From Roseibium album (lineage in GTDB: Bacteria > Pseudomonadota > Alphaproteobacteria > Rhizobiales > Stappiaceae): DNA of 64,000 nucleotides. The notes beneath the pieces were generated by a model. The model made no database searches, was not told the origin of the DNA, and was given only the letters and a program-made list of their open reading frames with translations. Below are positions 37,208 to 46,181 of the stretch, piece by piece. How positions within the stretch are numbered: the first letter of the stretch is position 1; the number at the start of each line of letters is the position of its first letter. A program made the translations under genes and the position numbers. The stretch spans positions 277,240 through 341,239 of the forward strand of contig CXTY01000039.1 of NCBI GenBank assembly GCA_001404055.1. Direction: 5' to 3'.

Positions 37208-37295
37208 TATTCTCTCCCATGGCCACCGCCTCAAATGAGGCAAGACAGCAGAAGCATCGGATTTTGGAGCGCTCGCGTTCAATTCACATGGCCGG

Positions 37296-37321
37296 TGATC
37301 ACATGTGATTTCACGTGATCA
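37296..37321. promoter_or_regulatory. Palindromic site upstream of the P460 gene
   Basis: TGATCACATGTGA followed by TTTCACGTGATCA: outer arms TGATCAC / GTGATCA plus an inner perfect palindrome ATCACATGTGAT. It lies about 90 bases before the P460 start codon; an operator is likely, the factor unknown. Confidence 0.45.
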
Positions 37322-37353
37322 GGGAGTTTTTTCTTTTTAATTACTTAGACTTA

Positions 37354-37387
37354 GTGAGCGGATCGCGCAAACGTGCGATCCGCTCAC
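37354..37387. terminator. Long perfect hairpin after pyc
   Basis: A 13-bp perfect stem, GTGAGCGGATCGC / GCGATCCGCTCAC, with an 8-base loop, starting 11 bases past the pyc stop. On the minus strand it is followed by an A-rich rather than T-rich tract, so it is not a textbook intrinsic terminator; it may stabilise the pyc mRNA 3' end. Confidence 0.55.
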
Positions 37388-37397
37388 CTTTACTCGA

Positions 37398-40300
37398 TCA
37401 GCTATCAAAGACAACCAGGAGGTCTTTCGCGTCGATTTGCGCGCCCGGCTTGACCAGAACTTCCTGCACTTTGCCGTCCCGCTCTGCATGCAGAGCGGTC
37501 TCCATTTTCATGGCCTCAATGGAAACAAGTACGTCGCCGGCCTTGACGTCTTGCCCGACAGCAACTGCAACTGTCGAGATCACACCTGGCATCGGCGCGC
37601 CGACCTGGGCAGCGTTGCCATCCTCAGCCTTTGGCATGGCCGCAGCACCGACGGCGCCATGCGCGCGATCTGGAACCTTTACGTTGCGCGGTTGGCCATT
37701 GAGCTCGAAGAATACCTTCTTCTCGCCCTTCTCATCTGTTTCACCAACCGCCTGGCAGCGCAAGACGAGTGTCTTGCCGGGTTCAAGATCCACAAAGATC
37801 TCATCGCCGGGCTGGAGGCCGTAGAAATAGACCGGTGTTGGAAGCACGGACGTCGGTCCATATTGCTGCTGTGCCTTGTCGAAGTCCGTGAAGACCTTCG
37901 GGTACATCAGATAGGAGGCCAGTTCCGTGTCGCTGATTTCGTGTCCAGCTGCTGCAGCAGCAGTCTGACGCTCGGCGTCCAGATCGGCCTCTTCAAGAAG
38001 CGACCCCGGGCGAACAACAATTGGCTTCTCGCCCTTAAGCACTTTTTCCTGCAGTGCTTCCGGCCAACCGCCAGGAGATTGCCCAAGATCGCCGTGAAGC
38101 ATTTTCACGACACTGTCCGGGAAGGCCACATCCTTGTCCGGATCTTCAACCTCTTCAACGCTCAGGCCCTGGCTGACCATCATCAGCGCCATGTCCCCGA
38201 CCACCTTGGAAGATGGCGTTACCTTCACAATGTCTCCGAACATCATATTGACGTCCGCATAGGCCTGCGCAACTTCGTGCCAACGTGTTTCGAGACCAAG
38301 CGAACGTGCCTGCTCCTTGAGGTTGGTGAACTGCCCACCTGGCATCTCGTGCAGATAAACTTCGGATGCACCAAAGCGAAGATCGCTTTCGAATGCGCGG
38401 TACTGCGTGCGCACAGCCTCCCAATAGAAGGAGATCTGACGGATCGTCTTGGCGTCCAGCCCTGTATCCCGTTCGCTGCCACGAAGCGCCTCGACAATGG
38501 AACCAAGACAAGGCTGTGAGGTCAGACCAGAAAGCGCATCCATCGCTGCATCAACAGCATCAGCACCCGCCTCAACGGCGGCAAGTACAGTTGCCGCAGC
38601 AATTCCGGATGTGTCATGCGTGTGGAAATGGATCGGCAGGTCGACTTCTTGCTTAAGCGTCTTGATCAGGACCCTGGCGGCTTCCGGTTTCAGGAGGCCT
38701 GCCATGTCCTTGAGGCCCAGAATATGAGCGCCTGCTGCTTCCAGTTCCTTCGCAAGACCGACATAATACTTGAGGTCGTATTTCGGCCGGGCGCTGTCCA
38801 GCAAGTCACCGGTGTAACAAAGAACGCCTTCGCAAAGCTTGCCCGCTTCCTGAACAGCGTCCATGGAAACGCGCATGTTCTCGACCCAGTTGAGGCAGTC
38901 GAACACACGAAACAGGTCGATGCCGTTTTCGGCTGCCTGTTTGACGAAATACTTGACCACATTGTCCGGGTAGTTGGTGTAACCAACGCCATTGGAACCA
39001 CGCAGAAGCATCTGCAGCAGAATGTTCGGCGCTTTTTCCCGAACGTGATGCAGCCGCTCCCAAGGACTTTCCGTCAGGAAACGCATCGCCACATCAAAGG
39101 TCGCACCGCCCCAGCATTCCAGAGAAAACAGCGACGGCAGCCCGGCAGAATACGCTTCCGCGATGTTGACAATGTCGTGGCTGCGTATGCGGGTTGCGAG
39201 CAGCGACTGGTGCCCATCACGCATGGTGGTGTCAGTGATCAGCGCCCGCTTCTGCGCCTTCATCCAGTCGGCAAAACCCTTCGCCCCGAGCTCATCCAGC
39301 AGCTGCCGGGTGCCGGCAGGCTTGTCGTCGCCAAAATCAGGCACGATCGGTGCTGCGACATCCTCCGGAGGACGGACACGGTTCTTTGTTTCAGGATGAC
39401 CGTTGACCGAAACATCGGCGATATACGTCAACAGTTTGGTCGCCCGGTCCTGACGCCTGGTCTGCTCGAACAGCGCCGGCGTGTCATCAATGAACCGGGT
39501 TGTGTAATTGTTTGCGCGAAAGTCCGCGTGGTCGATGATGTTTTCCAGAAACACCAGATTGGTGGCGACACCGCGAATACGGAATTCGCGCAAGGCGCGA
39601 TCCATACGCCTGCGCGTATCTTCAGCAGTCGGTGCCCAGGCAGTAATCTTTTCCAAAAGCGGGTCGTAGAACCGGGTGATAACCGCACCCGAATACGCGG
39701 TCCCGCCGTCGAGACGAATACCGAAACCGGTGGCACCACGATAAGCCGTGATACGGCCATAGTCCGGAATGAAGTTCTGCTCCGGGTCTTCCGTGGTGAT
39801 ACGGCACTGCAGGGCATGACCGTTGAGACGAATTTTTTCCTGCGCCGGCACACCACTTTGCGGCGTTCCTATTTTAGCGCCTTCCGCGATGTGAATTTGT
39901 GCCTGCACGATATCGATGCCGGTAACTTCTTCCGTCACCGTATGCTCGACCTGAACGCGCGGATTCACTTCGATGAAGTAGACAGCACCTGTGTCAACAT
40001 CCATCAGGAATTCGACGGTTCCGGCACCACGGTAATTCACTGCCTGGCCTATTTTCAGACCGTATTCGCAAAGTTCAATACGCTTTGCTTCATCGAGGTA
40101 AGGTGCCGGTGCGCGTTCAACGACTTTCTGGTGGCGTCGCTGGATGGAGCAATCACGCTCATAAAGATGTACAAGACCACCCTGGCCGTCGCCGAGGATC
40201 TGCACCTCGACGTGGCGGGCACGCTGAACAAGTTTTTCCAGATAGATTTCGTCTTTGCCAAAAGCTGCCATGGCTTCGCGCTTGGCTGCCAGAACTTCCT

Positions 40301-40841
40301 TTGCGAGCGTCGCCTCGTCCGGGATCACGCGCATCCCGCGGCCGCCGCCACCCCATGAAGCTTTCAGCATCACCGGATAACCGATCTCCAGCGCCTGCCG
40401 CTTGATTTCATCCAGGTCGTCCGGCAATGGGTCGGTCGCTGGCATCACCGGCACACCCGCCTCGATCGCAAGGTTGCGCGCAGCCACCTTGTTACCAAGT
40501 CTTCGCATGGTATCCGATTTCGGGCCTATGAAAGTAATCCCTGCCGCTTCACAGGCGTCCACGAATTCCGGGCTTTCGGACAAAAGGCCATAGCCTGGAT
40601 GAATTGCGTCGGCATCGGCATGTTTGGCAACACGGATAATCTCGTCAATGGACAGATAGGCCTCGATGGGACCAAGGCCATGGCCGACCTGATAGGCTTC
40701 ATCCGCTTTGAAGCGATGCAAGGCCAATTTGTCCTGTTCGGCATAGATTGCGACAGTCTTCAGACCGAGCTCGTTCGCCGCCCGGAAAACCCGGATCGCA
40801 ATTTCAGACCTGTTTGCAACGAGAATTTTTGTTATCGCCAA
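37398..40841 (-). CDS. pyc: Pyruvate carboxylase
   Basis: Biotin-dependent anaplerotic enzyme making oxaloacetate from pyruvate. 1147 residues, the full single-chain length. Biotin carboxylase domain at about 1-460 (ATP-grasp loop GGGGRGMR; EVNPRVQVEHTVTEEVTG), carboxyltransferase at about 530-800 (TTMRDGHQSLLATRIRS), a PYC/OADA domain to about 1040, and a biotinyl domain with EAMKMET near the C-terminus. Single gene; a long hairpin follows it. Confidence 0.97.
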   Translation of the reverse strand: MAITKILVANRSEIAIRVFRAANELGLKTVAIYAEQDKLALHRFKADEAYQVGHGLGPIEAYLSIDEIIRVAKHADADAIHPGYGLLSESPEFVDACEAAGITFIGPKSDTMRRLGNKVAARNLAIEAGVPVMPATDPLPDDLDEIKRQALEIGYPVMLKASWGGGGRGMRVIPDEATLAKEVLAAKREAMAAFGKDEIYLEKLVQRARHVEVQILGDGQGGLVHLYERDCSIQRRHQKVVERAPAPYLDEAKRIELCEYGLKIGQAVNYRGAGTVEFLMDVDTGAVYFIEVNPRVQVEHTVTEEVTGIDIVQAQIHIAEGAKIGTPQSGVPAQEKIRLNGHALQCRITTEDPEQNFIPDYGRITAYRGATGFGIRLDGGTAYSGAVITRFYDPLLEKITAWAPTAEDTRRRMDRALREFRIRGVATNLVFLENIIDHADFRANNYTTRFIDDTPALFEQTRRQDRATKLLTYIADVSVNGHPETKNRVRPPEDVAAPIVPDFGDDKPAGTRQLLDELGAKGFADWMKAQKRALITDTTMRDGHQSLLATRIRSHDIVNIAEAYSAGLPSLFSLECWGGATFDVAMRFLTESPWERLHHVREKAPNILLQMLLRGSNGVGYTNYPDNVVKYFVKQAAENGIDLFRVFDCLNWVENMRVSMDAVQEAGKLCEGVLCYTGDLLDSARPKYDLKYYVGLAKELEAAGAHILGLKDMAGLLKPEAARVLIKTLKQEVDLPIHFHTHDTSGIAAATVLAAVEAGADAVDAAMDALSGLTSQPCLGSIVEALRGSERDTGLDAKTIRQISFYWEAVRTQYRAFESDLRFGASEVYLHEMPGGQFTNLKEQARSLGLETRWHEVAQAYADVNMMFGDIVKVTPSSKVVGDMALMMVSQGLSVEEVEDPDKDVAFPDSVVKMLHGDLGQSPGGWPEALQEKVLKGEKPIVVRPGSLLEEADLDAERQTAAAAAGHEISDTELASYLMYPKVFTDFDKAQQQYGPTSVLPTPVYFYGLQPGDEIFVDLEPGKTLVLRCQAVGETDEKGEKKVFFELNGQPRNVKVPDRAHGAVGAAAMPKAEDGNAAQVGAPMPGVISTVAVAVGQDVKAGDVLVSIEAMKMETALHAERDGKVQEVLVKPGAQIDAKDLLVVFDS

Positions 40842-41175
40842 ACGCTCTTCCCCCTAATTTTACGCAAAAGTGGAGCCAGTTTTCGAAAGTTTTCTACTTT
40901 GGTAGGACGCAGAAGAAAAGGGGCAGAAGTGATGACCTTTTTTTCACCTATAGAAAATTTTTGCGCCTTTCCATATAAACCTTTGAAAACGAACGTCATT
41001 TCATAAGCCCCCCGACCATCAATGCCAGTTTAGAAAAATTTGCAGCGCAGCATAAATTCCTAACCGCCACTAAATTCTGGCGTTCGAAATCTGGATTTAG
41101 GCGATGCGGGTCAATTTGAAACAGCTTCGTTAAGGCATTCAGACCATGAAGCGTGGTGCCGAAATCCAACTACGA

Positions 41176-41189
41176 GATGTCTAGACATC
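41176..41189. promoter_or_regulatory. 14-bp palindrome with GTCTAGAC core
   Basis: GATGTCTAGACATC is a perfect palindrome with the same GTCTAGAC core as the phnF-phnG operator, hence a possible GntR/HutC-type site. No gene adjoins closely: pyc starts 335 bases to the left and the helicase about 470 to the right. Confidence 0.4.
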
Positions 41190-41252
41190 GATCACCCTCA
41201 GCCTACTACATCTTGTGAGAACAAAAAAGAAACACTTGTGAATAGCCGATTC

Positions 41253-41267
41253 GTCCAAGATTCGTTC
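41253..41267 (+). promoter_or_regulatory. SOS-like box, one mismatch
   Basis: GTCC-N7-GTTC (GTCCAAGATTCGTTC) differs at one base from the alphaproteobacterial LexA consensus GTTC-N7-GTTC. A reverse-oriented near-match, GAAC-N7-AAAC, lies at 41219-41233. Confidence 0.35.
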
Positions 41268-41489
41268 ACCCTGTGTCCCATTGGTAAACAGGACAGGTGC
41301 CAATCTCGAGACGCTACTTTTTCTTAAATTAAGTATTGACAGAACTTCTGCGTAAATCACCTCCCAACAAAGGGAACGACTCAAACCATTGACCAGATTC
41401 ACGATTTCGTATCACTAGACGTCTGAGGAACCACATCTTGTAGAGAACAAACCCTGAATCAGCCTAAGTCCGCGATTCGGTTTCGGTTT

Positions 41490-41504
41490 GTTCCAGAGTC
41501 GTTC
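41490..41504 (+). promoter_or_regulatory. SOS-like (LexA) box before the helicase gene
   Basis: GTTCCAGAGTCGTTC is an exact GTTC-N7-GTTC, the alphaproteobacterial LexA site, about 160 bases before the helicase ATG. GAAC-N7-GAAT lies at 41445-41459. GGTTTGTTC ending at 41493 also pairs with GAACAAACC at 41445, so the signal may instead be a hairpin. Confidence 0.45.
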
Positions 41505-41661
41505 TCCACAGTTTATTTTTCCCAACACAAACAAGCATCTTTACCCAAAAGAATGGGGACACATCCGCCATGCGTGTGGTAGACACGCGCCACTAGGTCT
41601 TGTACCAAGATCTCGATATTTCAGGCGCCAAGCCAAAAGAAAGCTGATCGCAACTATTCCC

Positions 41662-44600
41662 ATGTCCCGCCCTCAAACATTGCCGTTGCCGCCGTCAGCA
41701 CGGTCTCGTACTGTGACCGCTGTCCTCGGCCCCACAAATACCGGTAAAACCCACCTCGCTATTGAACGCATGCTTGCGCAGTCATCGGGTCTGATCGGGC
41801 TGCCGTTGCGATTGCTCGCAAGGGAAGTCTACGGGCGGGTTGCTGAACGCGCTGGCGAAGAATCCGTCGCGCTGATCACCGGTGAAGAAAAAATTATTCC
41901 GAAGAACCCGCGCTTTTGGGTCTCGACAGTTGAAGCCATGCCGCTCGACCTCGATACGGAATTTGTTGCAATCGATGAAGTCCAGCTGGCCGGAAACCTG
42001 GATCGCGGCCACGTGTTTACCGACCGCATCCTCAATCTGCGCGGCAGATCGGAAACACTGCTTCTTGGCGCCGCAACAATTCGCCCGCTTCTGGAGAGGC
42101 TTCTTCCCGGGCTGAATGTGATCACCCGCCCCAGAATGTCCGTTCTGGAATATGCAGGCTCGAAAAAGGTCTCAAGGCTGCCTGCGCGCTCCGCCATTGT
42201 CGCCTTTTCCTCTGATGAAGTTTATTCCATCGCGGAACTGATCAGGCGCCAGCGCGGCGGCGCCGCAGTTGTGCTGGGCTCGTTGAGCCCGCGCACCCGA
42301 AATGCGCAGGTCGAACTGTTTCAAAATGGCGATGTCGACCATCTGATTGCAACCGATGCAATCGGCATGGGCTTGAACCTCGATGTTCACCACATCGCGT
42401 TTGCCGGCAACCGGAAATACGACGGCTATCAGTACCGTCAGCTGACACCATCAGAGATGGCGCAGATCGCCGGGCGTGCAGGCCGACACACCAAGGATGG
42501 CACGTTTGGTGTGACCGGCAGGGTAGATCCATTGGACGATGATTTGGTCGAGCAGATCGAAAGTCATCACTTTGACAGCCTAAAAGTGCTGCAATGGCGC
42601 AACAGTGCGCTGGATTTTTCATCTGTGAGCGCGTTGCGCCGCAGCCTTGATATAGTCCCGAAAGAAGCAGGTCTCGCAAGGACACCCACAGGCGACGACA
42701 TCACTGCTTTTGAACATTTGTTGCGCGATTCCGCAATATCTGACATGGCAAAGGGCAAAAACGCGGTCGAATTGATATGGGACGTGTGTCAAATCCCGGA
42801 CTATCGTAAAATCGCCCCGGCCAACCACGCAGAGTTGCTGAACACCATTTACACGCATTTAATGCAGGATAACGCCATTGCCGATGACTGGTATGCGAGT
42901 CAATTGGCCTTCGCAGATCGCACAGATGGTGATATCGACACACTCGCGAACCGGATTGCACACATCCGGACCTGGACTTATGTCGCCAATCGCCCCGACT
43001 GGCTGGCCGACCCGGCCCACTGGCAAGGGGTGACGCGCGACATTGAAGACAAATTATCTGACGCCCTTCACGAACGTTTAACGCAACGTTTTGTAGATCG
43101 GCGGACAAGTGTATTGATGCGACGTTTGAGAGAGAACGCAATGCTGGAAGCAGAAATTACATCGAGCGGCGATGTGCTCGTTGAAGGTCAGCACATCGGG
43201 AATTTGCTTGGCTTCCGGTTTGCCCCCGATGCGGCAGCGGAAGGGGAGGATGGCAAGACCGTCCGAGCCGCCGCACAAAAGGCCCTGACAACAGAAATTG
43301 AGTCCCGTGCGGACAAACTCGGCAGATCGGAAAACAGTGACTTTGTGTTGACGTCTGACGGCGCAATCCGCTGGCGCGGTGAACCGGTCGCCAAACTTGT
43401 GGCAGGTGATGAGGTTCTCGTGCCGACGGTTCTGCTGCTGGCGGACGAGCATTTGACCGGGCCATCCAGAGACGCGGTTCAAAACCGGATTGACCTCTGG
43501 ACCAAGGCCCAGGTCGACACACTGCTGAAACCGCTGATGGATCTGAAAGCGGGTGAAGGGCTTGAAGGACTGGCGCGCGGAATCGCCTTCCGTATTGTCG
43601 AGGGACTGGGCATTCTCGAACGCAACGCAGCCGCCGATGAAATCCGACAACTTGATCAGGATATGCGCGCGTCTTTGCGCAAACATGGCGTTCGCTTCGG
43701 TGCCTATACGATATTTGTGCCTGCATTGCTGAAACCGGCACCAAGTCAGCTCCTCGCGCAGCTATGGGCCTTAAAGCACGGTTCGCTGGACATGAACGGC
43801 ATGGCAGAGCTGCCACAGCTTTCCGCGTCGGGCCGTACGTCCATCCCGGTTGATGAAACCATCGACAAGGCGCTCTACAAGGTTGTTGGCTTCCGGGTTT
43901 GCGGCCCGCGGGCAGTACGTGTCGACATCCTGGAGCGTCTGGCGGATCTCATCCGACCGCTGATCGCCTGGAAGCCGCTTGATGCTGAAGTCAGCCCGCC
44001 CGAAGGCGCGACCGAAAAAGGCGGCGGCTTCATGGTTACCGTCGCCATGACATCCTTGCTTGGATGCGCAGGCGAAGACTTTTCAGCTATTTTGAAATCT
44101 CTTGGTTACAGGCTCGAGTCCAAGGAAATCCAGCGTCCGGTCGTCCAGAAAGCCGAAACCGCGCAGGCCGCAGAAGCTCCAGCTGTGACGCCAGCAGAAA
44201 ATACCAGTGACACGCCAGCTGAAACGGCCGCAGAGGCACCGGCTGAAGCGTCCAAGGATGAAGTAACTGCCGTTGAAGATAGTGGTGGTGAACAGCTCCC
44301 TGAGACAATTGAGGGTGAAAACAAACCAGAAGAACCCGCCGCTGCACCCGCTGAAGAGGCTTCTTCTGAAGAAACGTCAGCGCCGGAAGAAGTGACGGAA
44401 GAAAAATCAGCAGAACCGGCATCGGCAGATACAGAGACTGCCGATGAAACTGAGATGGAAACGGTCACCATCGAAATCTGGCGCCCAGGCCGGCATGACC
44501 GCCGCCCACGAGGACGTCAGGACCAGCGCCGGGGCGACAATCGCAGGAACCAAGGCCAAAACAAGAGTGGGCAGGGCGAAAAACGGCACGGCAAAGGTGC

Positions 44601-44769
44601 CATCAAGGGCGGCCCGGGCCGCAATCGCGGTGGACATCAAGGCGGCCAGAAGGGGTTTGAAGGCGGGCGGCGTGATCGACCGCAGAAAGACAAACCAATC
44701 GACCCGAATTCTCCATTTGCAGCGCTGATGGCACTCAAGGCTGATATGGACAGCAAGGACAAGAAGTAA
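41662..44769 (+). CDS. Suv3-like superfamily 2 RNA/DNA helicase
   Basis: A 1035-residue helicase. Walker A GPTNTGKTH, motif II as AIDEVQL (DEVQ in place of DEAD), motif VI QIAGRAGRHTKDG, matching the mitochondrial-SUV3/alphaproteobacterial MgpS-like group. The helicase core spans about 20-370; a middle region to about 810 carries family domains; from about 830 on there is an acidic Ala/Glu/Pro-rich linker and then an Arg/Gly-rich basic tail (about 940-1010), probably nucleic-acid binding. No clear ribosome site before 41662. The S4-domain and ferredoxin genes downstream are its usual neighbours. Confidence 0.9.
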   Translation: MSRPQTLPLPPSARSRTVTAVLGPTNTGKTHLAIERMLAQSSGLIGLPLRLLAREVYGRVAERAGEESVALITGEEKIIPKNPRFWVSTVEAMPLDLDTEFVAIDEVQLAGNLDRGHVFTDRILNLRGRSETLLLGAATIRPLLERLLPGLNVITRPRMSVLEYAGSKKVSRLPARSAIVAFSSDEVYSIAELIRRQRGGAAVVLGSLSPRTRNAQVELFQNGDVDHLIATDAIGMGLNLDVHHIAFAGNRKYDGYQYRQLTPSEMAQIAGRAGRHTKDGTFGVTGRVDPLDDDLVEQIESHHFDSLKVLQWRNSALDFSSVSALRRSLDIVPKEAGLARTPTGDDITAFEHLLRDSAISDMAKGKNAVELIWDVCQIPDYRKIAPANHAELLNTIYTHLMQDNAIADDWYASQLAFADRTDGDIDTLANRIAHIRTWTYVANRPDWLADPAHWQGVTRDIEDKLSDALHERLTQRFVDRRTSVLMRRLRENAMLEAEITSSGDVLVEGQHIGNLLGFRFAPDAAAEGEDGKTVRAAAQKALTTEIESRADKLGRSENSDFVLTSDGAIRWRGEPVAKLVAGDEVLVPTVLLLADEHLTGPSRDAVQNRIDLWTKAQVDTLLKPLMDLKAGEGLEGLARGIAFRIVEGLGILERNAAADEIRQLDQDMRASLRKHGVRFGAYTIFVPALLKPAPSQLLAQLWALKHGSLDMNGMAELPQLSASGRTSIPVDETIDKALYKVVGFRVCGPRAVRVDILERLADLIRPLIAWKPLDAEVSPPEGATEKGGGFMVTVAMTSLLGCAGEDFSAILKSLGYRLESKEIQRPVVQKAETAQAAEAPAVTPAENTSDTPAETAAEAPAEASKDEVTAVEDSGGEQLPETIEGENKPEEPAAAPAEEASSEETSAPEEVTEEKSAEPASADTETADETEMETVTIEIWRPGRHDRRPRGRQDQRRGDNRRNQGQNKSGQGEKRHGKGAIKGGPGRNRGGHQGGQKGFEGGRRDRPQKDKPIDPNSPFAALMALKADMDSKDKK

Positions 44770-45170
44770 TTACGGCTTCTGAAACACAGACTTCAGGCGG
44801 CAGCCTGCGTGTCGACAAGTGGCTCTGGTACGCCAGGGCCACCAAGTCCCGATCTTTGGCGCAAAAGCTCGCGACTTCAGGCCATGTGCGGATCAATAGG
44901 GAAAAGATCTCCTCGGCCAGCAAGACGATCAAGGTGGGTGACGTACTCACGATTACGCTTGAGCGACGTATTCTCGTTCTCAAGGTGGCAGCGCTGGGTA
45001 AGCGGCGCGGACCCTATGAAGAAGCTTGCAAGCTTTACGAGGACATGTCCCCTCCACCGCCACCCAAGAAGGACCGCCCGCCGCCCCCACCCGGCCAACG
45101 CGAAGCTGGAAGTGGCCGGCCGACAAAACGGGACCGGCGCAAAATCGACGCCTTTCGCACCGACACTTGA
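44769..45170 (+). CDS. S4-domain RNA-binding protein (Hsp15-like), noncanonical start
   Basis: The S4 fold is clear: LRVDKWLWYARATKSRSLAQKLATSGHVRIN, then KVGDVLTI, with a Pro-rich and basic C-terminal tail. No ATG, GTG or TTG precedes the domain in frame after the last stop. The best start is ATT at 44769, which overlaps the helicase TAA (TAATT) and has AAGGA (44755-44759) nine bases upstream, exactly where an ATG would be expected. Related Hsp15 binds ribosome-associated nascent-chain complexes after heat shock. A CTG at 44805 is the other option. Confidence 0.8.
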   Translation: MTASETQTSGGSLRVDKWLWYARATKSRSLAQKLATSGHVRINREKISSASKTIKVGDVLTITLERRILVLKVAALGKRRGPYEEACKLYEDMSPPPPPKKDRPPPPPGQREAGSGRPTKRDRRKIDAFRTDT

Positions 45171-45392
45171 AGCAAAATCCCTGTCGCACCCGAAAAACAG
45201 AATAACTTTCTCTATCTAGCCCGAAATGCGTCATCGTGAGCGCTTGCACGCGCCCCCCAAAAACGATACCCAACAGCGACAATTAAATTAACCGTGCGTG
45301 CGTGCGGGAAAGAGCTGCATGCAAGCGAACGCCGAACACCTGCAAGATGGCGCGCACACGCCATCTGCAATAGGCGCCGAGTGAGGATATCG

Positions 45393-45725
45393 ATGACCTA
45401 CGTCGTCACAGACAATTGCATCAAGTGCAAATACACCGACTGTGTTGAAGTCTGCCCGGTAGATTGTTTCTATGAGGGCGAGAATTTTCTTGTCATCAAT
45501 CCGGATGAATGTATCGACTGCGGTGTCTGTGAACCCGAATGTCCTGCCGAAGCTATTCTCCCGGACACAGAGCCCGGTCTCGAAAAATGGATTGAGGTCA
45601 ACGCCGAATACTCCGAGAAGTGGCCGAATATCACCGAGAAGAAAGATCCGATGCCAAATGCGGAAGAGTTTGACGGCAAGGAAAACAAATTCGAAAAGTT
45701 TTTCTCTCCCAACCCGCCGTCGTGA
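45393..45725 (+). CDS. fdxA: 7Fe ferredoxin FdxA
   Basis: A 110-residue bacterial ferredoxin with one 3Fe-4S and one 4Fe-4S cluster: CIKCKYTDCVEVCPVDCF and CIDCGVCEPECPAE, the arrangement of the FdxA group. The C-terminal part is the usual extension. GTGAGG lies six bases before the ATG at 45393. Fixed neighbour of the helicase and S4 genes and of carD in alphaproteobacteria. Confidence 0.95.
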   Translation: MTYVVTDNCIKCKYTDCVEVCPVDCFYEGENFLVINPDECIDCGVCEPECPAEAILPDTEPGLEKWIEVNAEYSEKWPNITEKKDPMPNAEEFDGKENKFEKFFSPNPPS

Positions 45726-46181
45726 TTCCCCCAAATTTGACTTGCGTCAGACTGACGCACACAAAATTTTTGAGCTAAACCACTGCGTTTTTGAGACAAA
45801 TTCAGCTTTTGAGTCTTTGTCTCTGCGCGAGCGCATTGTTGCGTCTTCGCATCAGAAAAGCTCAACACTTTAATTTTCCACAAAACTGTGTTATTTATTT
45901 ACAGGATAGTCGCCAACCACGAGAACAACCCCCGAAACGGAGTCTTTCAAAACGTGTCCCGGTTTTTTGATACCGGACAGCGTAAGATCCCGGCAGGTCA
46001 TATGACTGAACAAGGTTCTAGAGTGGAAATCGACGACTGACTAGCCCTGACACGCCGTATATCAACAGGCGTTCCACATTGGATCGCTCAACGGGGTGCG
46101 TGTCACACAAAGAAGGCCCGCAATGCGGACCGTCAAAGGTCTAATAGGACCGGTAACTACTGCGCAGGAGAGAATTGAAGT
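45726..46181. other. Intergenic region before carD
   Basis: 456 bases with no credible gene. A perfect inverted repeat TGCGTCA-GAC-TGACGCA at 45743-45759 lies 18 bases past fdxA and is followed by a short T run after nine bases, so it may end the fdxA transcript. The rest presumably holds the carD promoter. Confidence 0.5.

Larger units (their letters stand above)
40842..41661. other. Large regulatory-looking intergenic region
   Basis: 820 bases without a credible gene, AT-rich. It contains a perfect 14-bp palindrome (41176-41189) and a diverged duplication whose copies, at about 41176-41267 and 41414-41504, share CTAGAC, ACATCTTGT-AGAACAAA, CGATTCG and GTTC-N7-GTTC-like motifs in the same order. 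It separates pyc from the helicase. Confidence 0.6.

Noticed and set aside
37437..40358. Two long plus-strand open frames (37437-38519 and 38616-40358) antisense to pyc
   Set aside because: They mirror a high-GC coding gene on the other strand; no family features and pyc is unambiguous.
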